The notes under the pieces: model-generated
What the model saw: only the letters and a program-made list of their open reading frames with translations
Database searches by the model: none
Told to the model about the DNA's origin: nothing
Part shown: piece by piece, positions 9,949 to 19,064 of the stretch
Numbering within the stretch: the first letter of the stretch is position 1
How the letters are laid out: each line of letters opens with the position of its first letter
Position numbers and translations under genes: made by a program
Origin: Acidobacteriota bacterium
GTDB lineage: Bacteria; Acidobacteriota; UBA6911
NCBI GenBank assembly: GCA_016934555.1
Contig: JAFGSS010000154.1
Location: 1 to 41,176 of the forward strand
Direction of reading: 5' to 3'
DNA length: 41,176 bases

Positions 9949-9964
9949 GTTCCCCCCGCGCCCC

Positions 9965-11344
9965 CTATTTTCCGATGCAGAACCGCGAAAAGATCTCGGT
10001 CAGGAGGTCCTCGGTATGTACCTCCCCCGTCAGCACCCCCAGGCTCTCGAGCCCCCGGCGCAGGTCATAGAGCGCGAACTCCTCCGACATCCCCCCGGCG
10101 AGCGCCTCCGCCGCCGCCCCGAGCCGCTCCGCGGCCTCCTCGAGCTGCCGCCGCTGCCGTAACCGGGTGACGAGGACCCCCTCCCGCTCCAGGGCCACTC
10201 CCCCCGTCATCTCCTCGACCATCCAGCCGCGCAGTTCCCCGATCCCGTCCCCCCGCAGGGCCGAGACTTCAAAAACGGGCCACCCCCGGGCAAACTCTTC
10301 GGCATCCTCCGCTTTCCACGCGCCCGGCAGATCGGACTTGTTCAGCACCACCGCCCCGCGCACCCCCACGAGCCGCTCCCGCATCCTCATGTCCTCCTCC
10401 GAGGGCGCCCGCGCCCGGTCGGCCACCAGCACCACCGCGTCCGCGTCCCCGATCGCCTCGACACTCCGGTCGATGCCGAGCCTTTCCACGGGGTCCTCCG
10501 AGTGCCGGATCCCGGCCGTGTCCTGGAGGTGGACCGGGATCCCCCCGATGCTGCTCGACTCCGACACCAGGTCGCGCGTCGTCCCCGGGAGCCGGGCCAC
10601 GATGGAGCGGTCGCGCCCGAGCAGGGCGTTGAACAGGCTGCTTTTCCCCACGTTCGGCCGGCCCACGACCGCAAGCGTGAAGCCCTCCCGCACGATCCTC
10701 CCCCGGCGGTAGGAGTCGACGGCCCGCCCCAGCCTGCGCCGGGCCTCTTCGAGCCGGTCGACCATCCCGCGGCGCGAGAGCGCCGGCACGTCCTCCTCCA
10801 CGAATTCCACCGCGGTCTCGAGCTCGACGATGATGTCGACGACGGCGTCCCTGACCGGCCCGATCTCGCGCCCGAGCTCCCCCGAGCGCTGCCGCAGCGC
10901 CGTCTCGGCCTGCAGCAGGGTCTGGGCCCCGATCAGATCGGCCACCGCCTCCGCCTCGGCCAGGTTCATCTTCCCGTTCGCGAAGGCGCGCAGGGTGAAT
11001 TCCCCCGGCCCGGCCAGCCGCGCTCCCTGACCGCACAGCGCGTCGATGAGGGCCGCGGCGATGACGGGGCTCCCGTGGGTGGAAAATTCGACCATCGCCT
11101 CCCCGGTATAGGAATTCGGGGCGCTGAACCGCAGCACGAGGGCCTCGTCGATTTCGGCGCCCTGGGAGTCGAGGATCCGCCCGAGGAGGGCCGTGCGCAG
11201 GGGGACCGGGCTTTTCCGGCTGTAGGGGACGAAGACCTTTCCGGCGAGCTCGAAACTCCGCTCCCCCGACAGGCGCACCACCGCGATCCCCGAGTGTCCC
11301 GGCGGGGTGGACAAGGCGCAGATGGTATCCCTGAGATCTTCCAT
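9965..11344 (-). CDS. mnmE: tRNA modification GTPase MnmE (TrmE)
   Basis: Potassium-activated GTPase that works with MnmG on wobble uridines. The 459 residues comprise an N-terminal tetrahydrofolate-binding domain ([23 protein letters not shown]) and a helical domain with the G domain inserted. The G domain has P-loop GRPNVGKS (228-235), PGTTRD, DTAG (275-278) and NKSD (335-338); the chain ends in the FCIGK tail with catalytic Cys456. A longer frame begins at 11374, but family proteins start at the M-x-D-T-I motif, so 11344 was used. Neither start has a convincing Shine-Dalgarno. Confidence 0.97.
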   Translation of the reverse strand: MEDLRDTICALSTPPGHSGIAVVRLSGERSFELAGKVFVPYSRKSPVPLRTALLGRILDSQGAEIDEALVLRFSAPNSYTGEAMVEFSTHGSPVIAAALIDALCGQGARLAGPGEFTLRAFANGKMNLAEAEAVADLIGAQTLLQAETALRQRSGELGREIGPVRDAVVDIIVELETAVEFVEEDVPALSRRGMVDRLEEARRRLGRAVDSYRRGRIVREGFTLAVVGRPNVGKSSLFNALLGRDRSIVARLPGTTRDLVSESSSIGGIPVHLQDTAGIRHSEDPVERLGIDRSVEAIGDADAVVLVADRARAPSEEDMRMRERLVGVRGAVVLNKSDLPGAWKAEDAEEFARGWPVFEVSALRGDGIGELRGWMVEEMTGGVALEREGVLVTRLRQRRQLEEAAERLGAAAEALAGGMSEEFALYDLRRGLESLGVLTGEVHTEDLLTEIFSRFCIGK

Positions 11345-11372
11345 GTTCGAGAGACCGGCGGTTCCCGCAGGC

Positions 11373-11378
11373 ATTATA
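11373..11378 (-). promoter_or_regulatory. Possible -10 element upstream of mnmE
   Basis: A perfect minus-strand TATAAT lies 29 bases before the mnmE start. No recognisable -35 is present at 16-18 bp, so this is only a candidate for an internal promoter. Confidence 0.25.
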
Positions 11379-11410
11379 GTGCAGCGCCGGGGTCCCGGTC
11401 CCCGAATTCT

Positions 11411-11899
11411 TCAGGCAGGGTACAGGGTGACCGAGCGGTTGTCCCCGTCCCCCTGGCTTTCGCTCCGCACCCCCGGCGTTTCGGCGAGAACCAGGTGCAC
11501 GATCCTTCTTTCCCGGGGCGTCATCGGCTGCAGGGTGAGGGGTTTGCGGGAGGCGACCACCTTTTCCGCCGCCATCCGGGCCAGGAGCCGGAGTTCCATC
11601 TCCCGGTGCTTGCGGTAATCGTCCGAATCGAGGATGATGCCGGGCGCCTCTGTCCCCGCCCCCGGAAAGATCCGGTTGAGGAGGTATTCGGTCGAGTTCA
11701 GGAGCGCCGCGCCGTTGGCCAGCAGGCACGTCCGGTCGGGCCCCGTCAGGTTGATATGGACGACCCCGTCCTCCTCCCGCACCCCGGCGTCCAGATCGAG
11801 CTGCGAATGCTCGATCAGCGTCAAGAAGAAGGATTCGATTTCCGCAAGGGACCCGCCCTTACGCCCTGGCCTTTGCGGGCTTCGCTGCTGTTCCGTCAC
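11411..11899 (-). CDS. RNA-binding protein KhpB/Jag-like (KH and R3H domains)
   Basis: A small RNA-binding protein of the Jag/EloR/KhpB family, which partners KhpA and influences cell-envelope synthesis in Gram-positives; the role in Gram-negatives is less clear. In 162 residues a KH-like region (about 20-90) is followed by an R3H domain (about 100-162) containing RRIVHLVLAE, the arginine-x3-histidine motif. The N-terminal Jag domain found in many homologues is missing. It begins with GTG, preceded by AGAGGTGG. It overlaps the yidC end by 41 bp, the usual yidC-jag-mnmE order. Confidence 0.88.
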   Translation of the reverse strand: MTEQQRSPQRPGRKGGSLAEIESFFLTLIEHSQLDLDAGVREEDGVVHINLTGPDRTCLLANGAALLNSTEYLLNRIFPGAGTEAPGIILDSDDYRKHREMELRLLARMAAEKVVASRKPLTLQPMTPRERRIVHLVLAETPGVRSESQGDGDNRSVTLYPA

Positions 11900-13586
11900 C
11901 CATCCACCTCTCGGCTATTTTTTGAAACAAAACCTGGAAGATATTACTGCACAGGAAATAGAGGTTCAAGCCGCTCGAAAAATTCAGGAACATGACCGTG
12001 AAGATGACGGGCATGATCATCATCATCTTCGCCTGCATCGGGTCGGCCCCGGGCGTCATCGGCGTCAGCTTCTGCGAAATGAACGAGGTGATCCCCATGA
12101 CGACGGGGAGCACGTAATAGGGGTCCTTGAGCGACAGGTCGTGGATCCACCAGATGAAGGGCGCCTGGCGCAGCTCGATGGAGTAGGCCAGCAGCGCGTA
12201 GAAGGCGAACAGGAGCGGGAACTGGAGCAACAGGGGCAGGCACCCCCCCAGGGGGTTGACGTTGTGCTCCTTGTAGAGCGCCATGATCTCCTGGTTCATC
12301 TCCGCCCGTTTCGGGTCGGTCTTCTTGTACCGGCGGTATTTCTCCTGGATCGCCTTCACCTTGGGCTGGACCGCCTGCATCCTCTTCATGGACACCATCT
12401 GCTTGAGGCGGAAGGGGAAGAGCAGCAGCGACAGCAGCAGGGTCAGGATGACGATGGCCCACCCGTAGTTGTGCACGAACTGGTGGATCCACTCGAGCGC
12501 GGCCAGCAGGGGGTAGACGAGGAAGGAGAACATCCCGTAGTTGACGACGCCGGTGATGTCGCCCGAGCGGACCGCCTTGAGGTGGTCCTGGTCCTTGGGC
12601 CCGACATAGAGCTGGTAGCGGGCGCTCCCCGTCATCGGGAGGGTGAGTTCGAGCAGGTCCCGGTCGACCGTATCCCCGTCGAGGGCCGCCGTCTTGACCG
12701 CGTGTTTGCGGATGTTGAAATGCCCGAGCGGCCCGTCGGGGATGGCGATCATGCTGAAATACTGCATGTCGAGCCCGACCCAGCGGATATCCCCCTCGAT
12801 CTTCTTGATCTCGCTCTCGCTCTTGGGAGGCCCCTCGCGCCGCGCCTTGCCGTCGGAATAGTAGATGGCCTCGAGCTTGGCCATGCGGCTGGAGATGTGC
12901 TCCTGCTCCGGGCCGATATCCTTTCCGAGGAAATAGTGGCCCGCCAGCGGCACCCCCCCCTTCGTGCACTCGATCGCGAGATCGACCAGGAAGTTCTCCC
13001 GGTCAAAGCTGTAGCGCTTCTCGACGACGAGGTCCCCCCGCCGCAGGAGCAGGCGCACGGTGGCCGGGGGCGCGAGCACCCCGCCCCCCAGCTGCCCCCC
13101 CTCGACGGTGACTTCGTAGAGCGCGTCGCCCGCAAGCGCCGTCAGGGCTTCGTCCCCGAACAGGAGAGCCCCGGGCCGCGGGCCCGTCTCCCCCCCGCGC
13201 GCGGGAGCCACCATCTCGAACACCTTCTGCTGCCCGGACCGGTATTTGTTCAGTTCCCAGCTCGAGAGCACCCCGCCCCGGTTGTCGATGACGGCGGTGT
13301 AGAGGTTGCCCATCACCGTGATCTTCTGCGCCTCGGCCCTGGTGTCTTCCGCCCCGGCCGGAAGCGCGGCCTGAGTCGCGGCCTCCGCGGCGGCGGCTTC
13401 GGCGATCCCGCTCGCCCCGCCCGCCAGGGCCGGGGTCTCCGCCGGAGCGGGCGCTTCCGTCCGCGGCCTTACGCTTTCGACCCCGGGCGCCCCCCCGCGC
13501 TCCGCCATCCTCTCCCGCTGAAAGTGGGAGAAGAGGACGAAGACCACTATCGATAATCCAATGGCTATGATGGCTCTTTTTTCCAT
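11859..13586 (-). CDS. yidC: Membrane protein insertase YidC
   Basis: Inserts and folds inner-membrane proteins, alone or with SecYEG. The 575 residues have the Gram-negative architecture: an N-terminal transmembrane anchor (about 5-20), an alanine/proline-rich linker, a large periplasmic beta-supersandwich domain (about 85-340), and the conserved insertase core with five segments, including the basic cytoplasmic hairpin (RMQAVQPKVKAIQEKY) and LGGCLPLLLQFPLLFAFY. The large periplasmic domain supports a diderm host. It lies 46 bp after yidD and overlaps the khpB start. Confidence 0.97.
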   Translation of the reverse strand: MEKRAIIAIGLSIVVFVLFSHFQRERMAERGGAPGVESVRPRTEAPAPAETPALAGGASGIAEAAAAEAATQAALPAGAEDTRAEAQKITVMGNLYTAVIDNRGGVLSSWELNKYRSGQQKVFEMVAPARGGETGPRPGALLFGDEALTALAGDALYEVTVEGGQLGGGVLAPPATVRLLLRRGDLVVEKRYSFDRENFLVDLAIECTKGGVPLAGHYFLGKDIGPEQEHISSRMAKLEAIYYSDGKARREGPPKSESEIKKIEGDIRWVGLDMQYFSMIAIPDGPLGHFNIRKHAVKTAALDGDTVDRDLLELTLPMTGSARYQLYVGPKDQDHLKAVRSGDITGVVNYGMFSFLVYPLLAALEWIHQFVHNYGWAIVILTLLLSLLLFPFRLKQMVSMKRMQAVQPKVKAIQEKYRRYKKTDPKRAEMNQEIMALYKEHNVNPLGGCLPLLLQFPLLFAFYALLAYSIELRQAPFIWWIHDLSLKDPYYVLPVVMGITSFISQKLTPMTPGADPMQAKMMMIMPVIFTVMFLNFSSGLNLYFLCSNIFQVLFQKIAERWMGDGTAAKPAKARA

Positions 13587-13632
13587 AATGTACCGGACGG
13601 GGGCGAACCCCGGTCCCCCTTTCTGGTCTGGC

Positions 13633-13881
13633 CTACGGGACAGGGTCCACCCCTCCCGCAGAGAACGGATGGCAACGCAGCAATCTCCGGATCCCGAGCC
13701 AGCCCCCCCGCAGGAGCCCCCGTTTCCTGATAGCCTGCATCATATATACGGAACAGGTCGGTTCAAAGCGACAGGCGCGAGGCAGCCAGGGAGACATGAA
13801 GCGCTTGTACACCCCCAGCGCGAAAATCACTCCGCTCCCGATGCCGTCCCCGATCCTTCGCCCGAGGCCCGATCCCGTCAT
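13633..13881 (-). CDS. yidD: Membrane protein insertion efficiency factor YidD
   Basis: A small membrane-associated protein aiding YidC-dependent insertion. It has 82 residues with the family core: [15 protein letters not shown]-type segment, [10 protein letters not shown] and [15 protein letters not shown]. The start at 13881 gives a 4-bp ATGA overlap with the rnpA stop; a longer open frame upstream only reads across rnpA. It sits in the canonical rpmH-rnpA-yidD-yidC order. Confidence 0.95.
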   Translation of the reverse strand: MTGSGLGRRIGDGIGSGVIFALGVYKRFMSPWLPRACRFEPTCSVYMMQAIRKRGLLRGGWLGIRRLLRCHPFSAGGVDPVP

Positions 13882-14252
13882 GGTGTGTCCTGCCCGCCCT
13901 GGCGGCAGACCTTCCTCACCGCGGCCAGAAACTCCGTGCGCAAGGTGTCGTAATCCACCCCGACACAACCCGATTTGGCATTGACGACAATATCTAACTG
14001 GCTTGGAATTTGGTGGAAAGATCTCCGAAAGATCTCTCTGAACAAACGCTTTATGCGATTCCGGACAACGGCGCCTCCGACTTTCCTCGACGCGGTGATT
14101 CCCAACCGCGGATGCCCGAGGGTGTTTTCGCGGCAGAAAAGCACAAACCTTCCGCTATGCAGCTTCCTGCCCGTCTTGTAGAGCGCCCGGTAGTCCGAGG
14201 TTCGAACGATTCGGACATGATGCGGGAATGCCTCACACGTCGCCTTATCCAC
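13878..14252 (-). CDS. rnpA: Ribonuclease P protein component
   Basis: Protein subunit of RNase P, which trims tRNA 5' ends. It has 124 residues and the diagnostic basic helix [15 protein letters not shown] after [10 protein letters not shown], with FVLFCR upstream. It begins with GTG at 14250-14252, inside the last codons of rpmH (8-bp overlap), with no in-frame ATG nearby. It overlaps the yidD start by 4 bp, so rpmH, rnpA and yidD are tightly coupled. Confidence 0.94.
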   Translation of the reverse strand: MDKATCEAFPHHVRIVRTSDYRALYKTGRKLHSGRFVLFCRENTLGHPRLGITASRKVGGAVVRNRIKRLFREIFRRSFHQIPSQLDIVVNAKSGCVGVDYDTLRTEFLAAVRKVCRQGGQDTP

Positions 14253-14385
14253 TCACTGTAAGCCTTTTACGCCCCTTGGCGCGCCTGCGCTTCAGCACCA
14301 GCCTTCCCCCCTTGGTCGACATGCGTTCCCTGAAACCGTGGGTCTTCTTGCGCTTGCTGTTATTGGGTTGGTACGTCCTTTTCAT
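14245..14385 (-). CDS. rpmH: 50S ribosomal protein L34
   Basis: A 46-residue basic ribosomal protein with the standard L34 sequence: [18 protein letters not shown], then [22 protein letters not shown] and TVSG. The stop TAA at 14245-14247 lies inside the rnpA start region. A GGAGAAAG purine run precedes the ATG and a promoter lies 50-80 bases upstream. It is first in the rpmH-rnpA-yidD-yidC operon. Confidence 0.97.
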   Translation of the reverse strand: MKRTYQPNNSKRKKTHGFRERMSTKGGRLVLKRRRAKGRKRLTVSG

Positions 14386-14434
14386 GGTGCCACTTTCTCC
14401 AGATTACGGCATTAGCCTCGGATCAAAAGCTTAA

Positions 14435-14463
14435 ATCATAGAAACTGCGGAGGAAAAAAGCAA
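14435..14463 (-). promoter_or_regulatory. Promoter of the rpmH operon
   Basis: Minus strand TTGCTT (14458-14463), a 17-bp spacer and TATGAT (14435-14440), about 50 bases before rpmH. The surrounding bases are the most AT-rich of this intergenic stretch. Confidence 0.5.
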
Positions 14464-14503
14464 GGGCAACCATGCTCCCCGCCCCCTCCCGCCCCCGCTT
14501 TTC

Positions 14504-15163
14504 TTACTTTTCCCTCCTGCCCGCCCACCAGCCGTCCCCCCGGAGGCGCAGTTCGTCGAGCGCCTGCTGGATCCTGGCCCGGCAGTCGTCGAGTTCGCCC
14601 GCCGCGGCGCACTCGGCCGGGATCGGGTCGCCGATGAGGAGCACGGCGCGCGAAAACGGCTTCGGGATCTCGAACCGGTCCCAGCTCCGGAGCATCCACT
14701 TCCTCTCGACCGAAATCCCGAAAGGGATGACGGGGTTCCCGCTTTTCCACGCCAGGTAGGCGGCCCCCGCCTTGGCCACGTAACGCGGACCGCGCGGGCC
14801 GTCGATGGCGAACCCCACGTCCCCCCCCTGCCGCAGAATGCGCAGCATTTCGCGGGCGGCCCCGTGCCCCCCGACCGAACTCGAACCGCGCACCGCCGTG
14901 TAGCCGAGCCGGCGGATCACGCGCGCGATATACTCCCCGTCCCGGTTGCGGCTCGTCATCACCGCGATGCCGCGGTTGCGGAAATACCAGGAAGCCAGAA
15001 ACAACCGCCCGTGCCAGAAGGCGAGGATCCACCTCTTCCCGGCGCCGTGCACCGCCTCGAGCTTTTCCCAGCCGACGACGTTCCACCGCAGCGTGCGGCC
15101 GATGAGGCCGATGACGCGGCGCCCGAGCCAGGCGACCGCGCCCACCCTGGTCCGGTCCATCAT
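14504..15163 (-). CDS. Lysophospholipid acyltransferase-like protein (DUF374)
   Basis: Probably a membrane-associated acyltransferase acting on a glycerolipid or lipid A-type acceptor. DUF374 proteins are related to the LPLAT superfamily, but the substrate is not established here. The 219 residues hold a hydrophobic/amphipathic start, the FWHGRLF motif (the histidine corresponds to the LPLAT H-x4-D box), RNRDGEYIARVI, VRGSSS-GG, and FAIDGPRGPRYVAKAGAAYLA with NPVIPF. The ATG at 15163 overlaps the preceding hydroxylase stop as ATGA. The frame is open further upstream, but that segment is the hydroxylase in another frame. It is the third gene of the radical SAM / hydroxylase group. Confidence 0.88.
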   Translation of the reverse strand: MMDRTRVGAVAWLGRRVIGLIGRTLRWNVVGWEKLEAVHGAGKRWILAFWHGRLFLASWYFRNRGIAVMTSRNRDGEYIARVIRRLGYTAVRGSSSVGGHGAAREMLRILRQGGDVGFAIDGPRGPRYVAKAGAAYLAWKSGNPVIPFGISVERKWMLRSWDRFEIPKPFSRAVLLIGDPIPAECAAAGELDDCRARIQQALDELRLRGDGWWAGRREK

Positions 15164-17265
15164 GGGAGCGCCGCGCGCACCCTTTCGGGCGTAAGCGGGA
15201 GCCGGCGGATCCGGACCCCGGCGGCATCGGACAGGGCGTTGGCCATCATCGCCCCCATCCCCACGATCGGGGGCTCTCCGCAGCCCGATGAGGGGATGGC
15301 TTGATTGTCCACCAGCACGCATTCGATCTCGGGCACCCAGGAAAACCGGGGGATCCGGTAGGTGCCGAACCCGAGATCCAGAATCCTTCCCCCCTCGAAC
15401 CGGATCTCCTCGCTCAGGCAGTAGCCCAGGCCCATCGTGACGGCGCCCTCGATCTGCATCCGCGCCCCCTCCGGGTTGATCACGGGCCCCATGTCCTGGG
15501 CGAGCACCACCTTCTCCACAACGATGCGGCCTTCCCGTTCGAGCCGGATCCGGCCCATCACGCACACGTAGGTCCCCAGGTAATCGAGGCACGCCATCCC
15601 GCGCCCCCGGTTCCCGCCCGGCCGTCCCTCCCCCCAGCCGAATTTTTCCGCCGCCGCCCGGACCACCCGCACCATCCGTTCATCCTTCAGGTTGTGAAGC
15701 CGGAACCCGAGCGGATCCATCCCGGCCGCGGCCGCCATCTCGTCGATGTGCGACTCGCGGGCGAAGATGTTGCTGTTGCTCCCCGGTCCGCGCCAGGCCC
15801 CGGTGGGGAAAGGGTGCGGCCCGCCGCCGCCGAAGGCGCTCCCCCGCGAAAGGGTCCTGACGTGGGGGACATCGTAGATGTTTTCGCTGCTCCGGTCCCC
15901 CGCGAAAAGGACGTGACAGTCCCAGAAGGCGATGCGGTGGCGCGCGTCGAGCCCCGAGCGGATCCTGACCGCGGCCGCGGGCTGGAAAGTGTCGTAGAAG
16001 AATTCCTCCTCGCGCGTCCAGGCCACCTGCACCGGCCGGCGCGCCATCCGGGAAAGGCGCGCGGCCTCGACCGCCTGCCCGACCTGGCTCTTTCCGCCGA
16101 ACCCCCCCCCGACCCAGGGGGTGATGATCCTGACCTTTTCGGGCGCCATCCCCAGGACCCGGCCGATCTCCTGGTCGGCCCCGAAGGGGCGCTGCGTCCC
16201 GACCCACACGGTGGCCCCGTCCTCCCGGACATCAGCCAGGGCGCTGTGCGTCTCGAGCGGCGCGTGCGCGACATAGGGAGAAAGGTAGACGGCTTCGAAC
16301 CGCCGCACGCTCTCCCGCTCCCCCAGCCCGATCTCCCCCTTCTCCTCCACGATCGTGTCGCGCGCTTCCGCCCCGAGGATCCGCTCGTGGATGGTCCGTT
16401 CGTTGACCCCCGACGGCGCCTCGGCGTATTCCGCCTCGACGAGGCCAGCCGCCCTCTCCGCCATGTCGGGCTCGGGGTGCACCACGCCGATGAAGTCCCC
16501 GTCCACGAACACCTCCGCGCCGGGCACCTTTCCGGCCGCCGTGGTGTCGACCCGCTCGAGCCTGGCGCCGTGGGCCGGGGGGCGCACCACCCTGCCGTAG
16601 AGCATCCGGTCGATGCGGATGTCGGCGGAGAACGCCGCCCTGCCGGTGACCTTGTCGCGAAAATCGGGGCGCGCAAGCGACCGGCCGCAGACGCGGAAGT
16701 GCTCCGGCGCCTTCAGGCCGGGCTTGTGTCCCAGCCGCCGCTCGATGACGGTCCCCCGGACGAGGGTGCCGTAACCCACCCTCCTGTCGGCGTGGGCGGG
16801 GTCGAACACCACCCCGTCCTCTACCCGGAGCCTCTCCGCGGGCGATTTCAGGTGCTCCGCCGCGAGCTGGATCAGGACTTCGCGGGCCTCCGCCCCCGCC
16901 GCCCGCAGCACCGGGCCGAGGATCTTGATGCTGCGCGAACCGTTGGTCCCCGCGTCCCACGGGCAGAGGGCCGTGTCCCCCAGCACCATTTTCACGGAGG
17001 AAAAGGGGACCTCCAGCTCCTCGGCCAGCAGCTGCGCGAGCGAGGTGACGACCCCCTGGCCCAGCTCCACCTTGCCTGCGAAGCACGTCACCCCGCCGTC
17101 CCCGGCGATCCGGAGATAGGCGTTGAAATCCTCGGGGTAGCCCCGCGGGCGCGAAAACGGTTGCCCGACAAGCAGGCCGTCGGCGGAGGCGATGATGTAG
17201 AGCCCGGGCCCCAGGAGCTTGAGAAAGTCCCTGCGGGGGAGAGGGCGGGAGACATCTTCCTGCAT
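15160..17265 (-). CDS. Molybdenum hydroxylase large subunit, isoquinoline 1-oxidoreductase beta (IorB)-like, Tat-exported
   Basis: A molybdopterin cofactor-binding oxidoreductase of the xanthine dehydrogenase family; the exact substrate is unknown. In 701 residues: a twin-arginine leader (RRDFLK at 11-16 with a hydrophobic stretch after), aldehyde oxidase a/b-type domain, GGGFGGK (386-392) and TGAWRGPGSN (488-497) for cofactor binding, and catalytic Glu664 in GCGEPP. It is probably periplasmic. AAGGGGAAA precedes the ATG. Its usual [2Fe-2S] partner (IorA/CoxS) and any FAD or cytochrome subunit are missing nearby, so it is an orphan large subunit. It overlaps the acyltransferase by 4 bp and follows the radical SAM gene by 89 bp. 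Confidence 0.9.
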   Translation of the reverse strand: MQEDVSRPLPRRDFLKLLGPGLYIIASADGLLVGQPFSRPRGYPEDFNAYLRIAGDGGVTCFAGKVELGQGVVTSLAQLLAEELEVPFSSVKMVLGDTALCPWDAGTNGSRSIKILGPVLRAAGAEAREVLIQLAAEHLKSPAERLRVEDGVVFDPAHADRRVGYGTLVRGTVIERRLGHKPGLKAPEHFRVCGRSLARPDFRDKVTGRAAFSADIRIDRMLYGRVVRPPAHGARLERVDTTAAGKVPGAEVFVDGDFIGVVHPEPDMAERAAGLVEAEYAEAPSGVNERTIHERILGAEARDTIVEEKGEIGLGERESVRRFEAVYLSPYVAHAPLETHSALADVREDGATVWVGTQRPFGADQEIGRVLGMAPEKVRIITPWVGGGFGGKSQVGQAVEAARLSRMARRPVQVAWTREEEFFYDTFQPAAAVRIRSGLDARHRIAFWDCHVLFAGDRSSENIYDVPHVRTLSRGSAFGGGGPHPFPTGAWRGPGSNSNIFARESHIDEMAAAAGMDPLGFRLHNLKDERMVRVVRAAAEKFGWGEGRPGGNRGRGMACLDYLGTYVCVMGRIRLEREGRIVVEKVVLAQDMGPVINPEGARMQIEGAVTMGLGYCLSEEIRFEGGRILDLGFGTYRIPRFSWVPEIECVLVDNQAIPSSGCGEPPIVGMGAMMANALSDAAGVRIRRLPLTPERVRAALP

Positions 17266-17298
17266 GGGTTTCCCCTTTCCGGCCCCGACGGGCCGCTC

Positions 17299-17321
17299 AT
17301 TGGCTACCAGATTAAGCCAAT
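17299..17321. repeat. Inverted repeat between radical SAM and hydroxylase genes
   Basis: ATTGGCT (17299-17305) and AGCCAAT (17315-17321) form a 7-bp stem with a 9-base loop in the 89-bp gap. No T run follows on either strand, so an operator or an mRNA structure fits better than a terminator. Confidence 0.4.
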
Positions 17322-17354
17322 CCAGCGGGGAATTTAACCCTTTTTCGGCCCGAA

Positions 17355-19064
17355 TCAGGCGATCCTGGCCTCGCGCCGCTCCGGCCGCCGCGCCGCGGCC
17401 TCACGCTCGGGGTAGACCACGCGGCGGGTCGGGGGCTGGCGCATGACCCCGCCTTCCCTGCGGATCCGGCGGTTTTCACGCAGGGCGAACACCCGCACCG
17501 CCATCGCCTTGAGCCGGTCGGTGAGCGACATGGGGCCGAACGCCTCCCGGTACATGCCCATCACCTTGCGGCACTTGGCAACCGCCTGCTCATTGGGGGA
17601 GTACCGCAACATGGTACCCAGCGCGGGGCGGAAAAGGAGGGCCGTCTTCTTCACGCACTCCAGCCGGGAGCGCATGAAGGGGTCGGGCGCCGGGGCCTGC
17701 CCCTGCACGTAGCGCAGGGTCTTGGGATCCCAGACGAGGCCCTTCTTCTCCCGCTGCTCGATCTCGGCCCGCAGGTTCAGGTACCCTTTCACCGCCGTGT
17801 GCGCCATGGCGAGCACTCCCGGCCCCTGCTCCTCGTATTTGCGGACGAAGGCGTCCTTGAGGTAGCGGGCCGATTCGGGAAGGGTGAATTCCGGGTGGTG
17901 GAACCAGATCTCGTCCTGGCCATGCTTCTTCGGCCAGGGGATATCCGCCAGCAGCTTCCCGGCCTCCTCGTAGTCCCGGTACAGCTGCGTCCCCGGGGTG
18001 GGGCCGAGTTCCATGAACTGCGAGAAGTCCGACTCCAGGCTGAGGGCCCAGTCGATGTCCTCGTGGATCGTCTTCTTGTCGTGATGCTCGAGAAAGAGGA
18101 TCGAGGAAGCCAGCACGCTGATCCCGTGGTCCTGCAGCTCGGCGATCAGCCGGTGCAGGTCGATCCCCCGCGTCTTTTCGAACAGGTTGGCTTTGCTCTC
18201 GACCCCGATCCATATGAAATTGATCCCGAGCCGGATCAGAAAGTCGATCCCGAGCGCCGCCAGGGTCTCGGCGGAGGAGAAAATGCTGAAACTATACGCT
18301 TTCCCGTTTCTCTCCATTTCCGCCAGAAGCTCCCGCGCGCGCACCGGGTCCTTGCAGAAGTTCTCGTCCATCACGCCGAAGTCGTCGACCCCCAGCTCCT
18401 GCTCCGCTTTCCGGCAGGCCTCGAACACCTCCTCTCCCGTGGCGAGGAAGGCGGTGTATTTGCGGTCGAATTTGTGCGAGGTGGAGCAGAAGCGGCAGGA
18501 ATTCGTGCACCCCACTCCCGGAATGAGGATCCCGGCCTTCCCGAGGAGCGGGGCCCCGTAGACGTAGCTGTTGACGGCCGACTGGACCACGGGGTGCACG
18601 ATGGGGCGGTCGGTTTCCTCCCCGAAATACTGCCGCAGCCAGACCACCCCTTCCCCGTGGCAGATCTCGTCGCAGTCGATCAGTTCCTCAATGTGAGGTA
18701 CGGCCGTGCCGTGCCCGCCGATGAGGATCTTCGCCCGCGGGGCGGCGCTGCGGATATACTCGGCCATGCGCCGCGCCTTCAGCACGTTCGGGACGATGAA
18801 GGAGATCCCCACGTGGGTGTAGCCGCCCGTGTCGATTTCGCGCGTGAACTCTTCCCAGGAAGGGAAGTCGAGCACCGTCACCGGAAGGTTCAGGTTTTCG
18901 GCCAGCAGGTAGAGGCCGAAGCTGGGGTTGGAGGAGCGGGGGGAATGGATCCCCTGTTCCCGCGTCACCTGGTTGTTGAGCAGTTCCATGGTGCACAGCG
19001 CCTCACCGGTGTCATCCTGCACTCCGTAAGGCTTGTAAACCCCGCATAGCAGAAGTCTCGTCAT
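17355..19064 (-). CDS. B12-binding-domain radical SAM protein, unknown substrate
   Basis: A radical SAM enzyme of 569 residues. The N-terminal half (about 1-150) looks like a cobalamin-binding Rossmann fold (YTHVGISFIVPN, AKILIGGHGTAVP, CDEICHGEG), although the classical DxHxxG histidine motif is not visible. The iron-sulfur motif is C186-x3-C190-x2-C193 in GVGCTNSCRFC, followed by a TIM-barrel region (FGVMDENFCKD, FIWIGVES, TPGTQLY). The C-terminal 60 residues are basic. The ATG at 19064 has GGAAGGG 8 bases upstream; an in-frame TTG directly before is less likely. The group includes methyltransferases and lipid- or hopanoid-modifying enzymes, but the substrate here cannot be assigned. It is first in a probable operon with the hydroxylase and acyltransferase. 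Confidence 0.88.
   Translation of the reverse strand: MTRLLLCGVYKPYGVQDDTGEALCTMELLNNQVTREQGIHSPRSSNPSFGLYLLAENLNLPVTVLDFPSWEEFTREIDTGGYTHVGISFIVPNVLKARRMAEYIRSAAPRAKILIGGHGTAVPHIEELIDCDEICHGEGVVWLRQYFGEETDRPIVHPVVQSAVNSYVYGAPLLGKAGILIPGVGCTNSCRFCSTSHKFDRKYTAFLATGEEVFEACRKAEQELGVDDFGVMDENFCKDPVRARELLAEMERNGKAYSFSIFSSAETLAALGIDFLIRLGINFIWIGVESKANLFEKTRGIDLHRLIAELQDHGISVLASSILFLEHHDKKTIHEDIDWALSLESDFSQFMELGPTPGTQLYRDYEEAGKLLADIPWPKKHGQDEIWFHHPEFTLPESARYLKDAFVRKYEEQGPGVLAMAHTAVKGYLNLRAEIEQREKKGLVWDPKTLRYVQGQAPAPDPFMRSRLECVKKTALLFRPALGTMLRYSPNEQAVAKCRKVMGMYREAFGPMSLTDRLKAMAVRVFALRENRRIRREGGVMRQPPTRRVVYPEREAAARRPERREARIA

Noticed and set aside
14245-14253. DnaA-box-like TTATCCACT
   Set aside because: A single near-match inside the rpmH/rnpA coding overlap, without neighbouring boxes or an AT-rich unwinding stretch, is not evidence for an origin.
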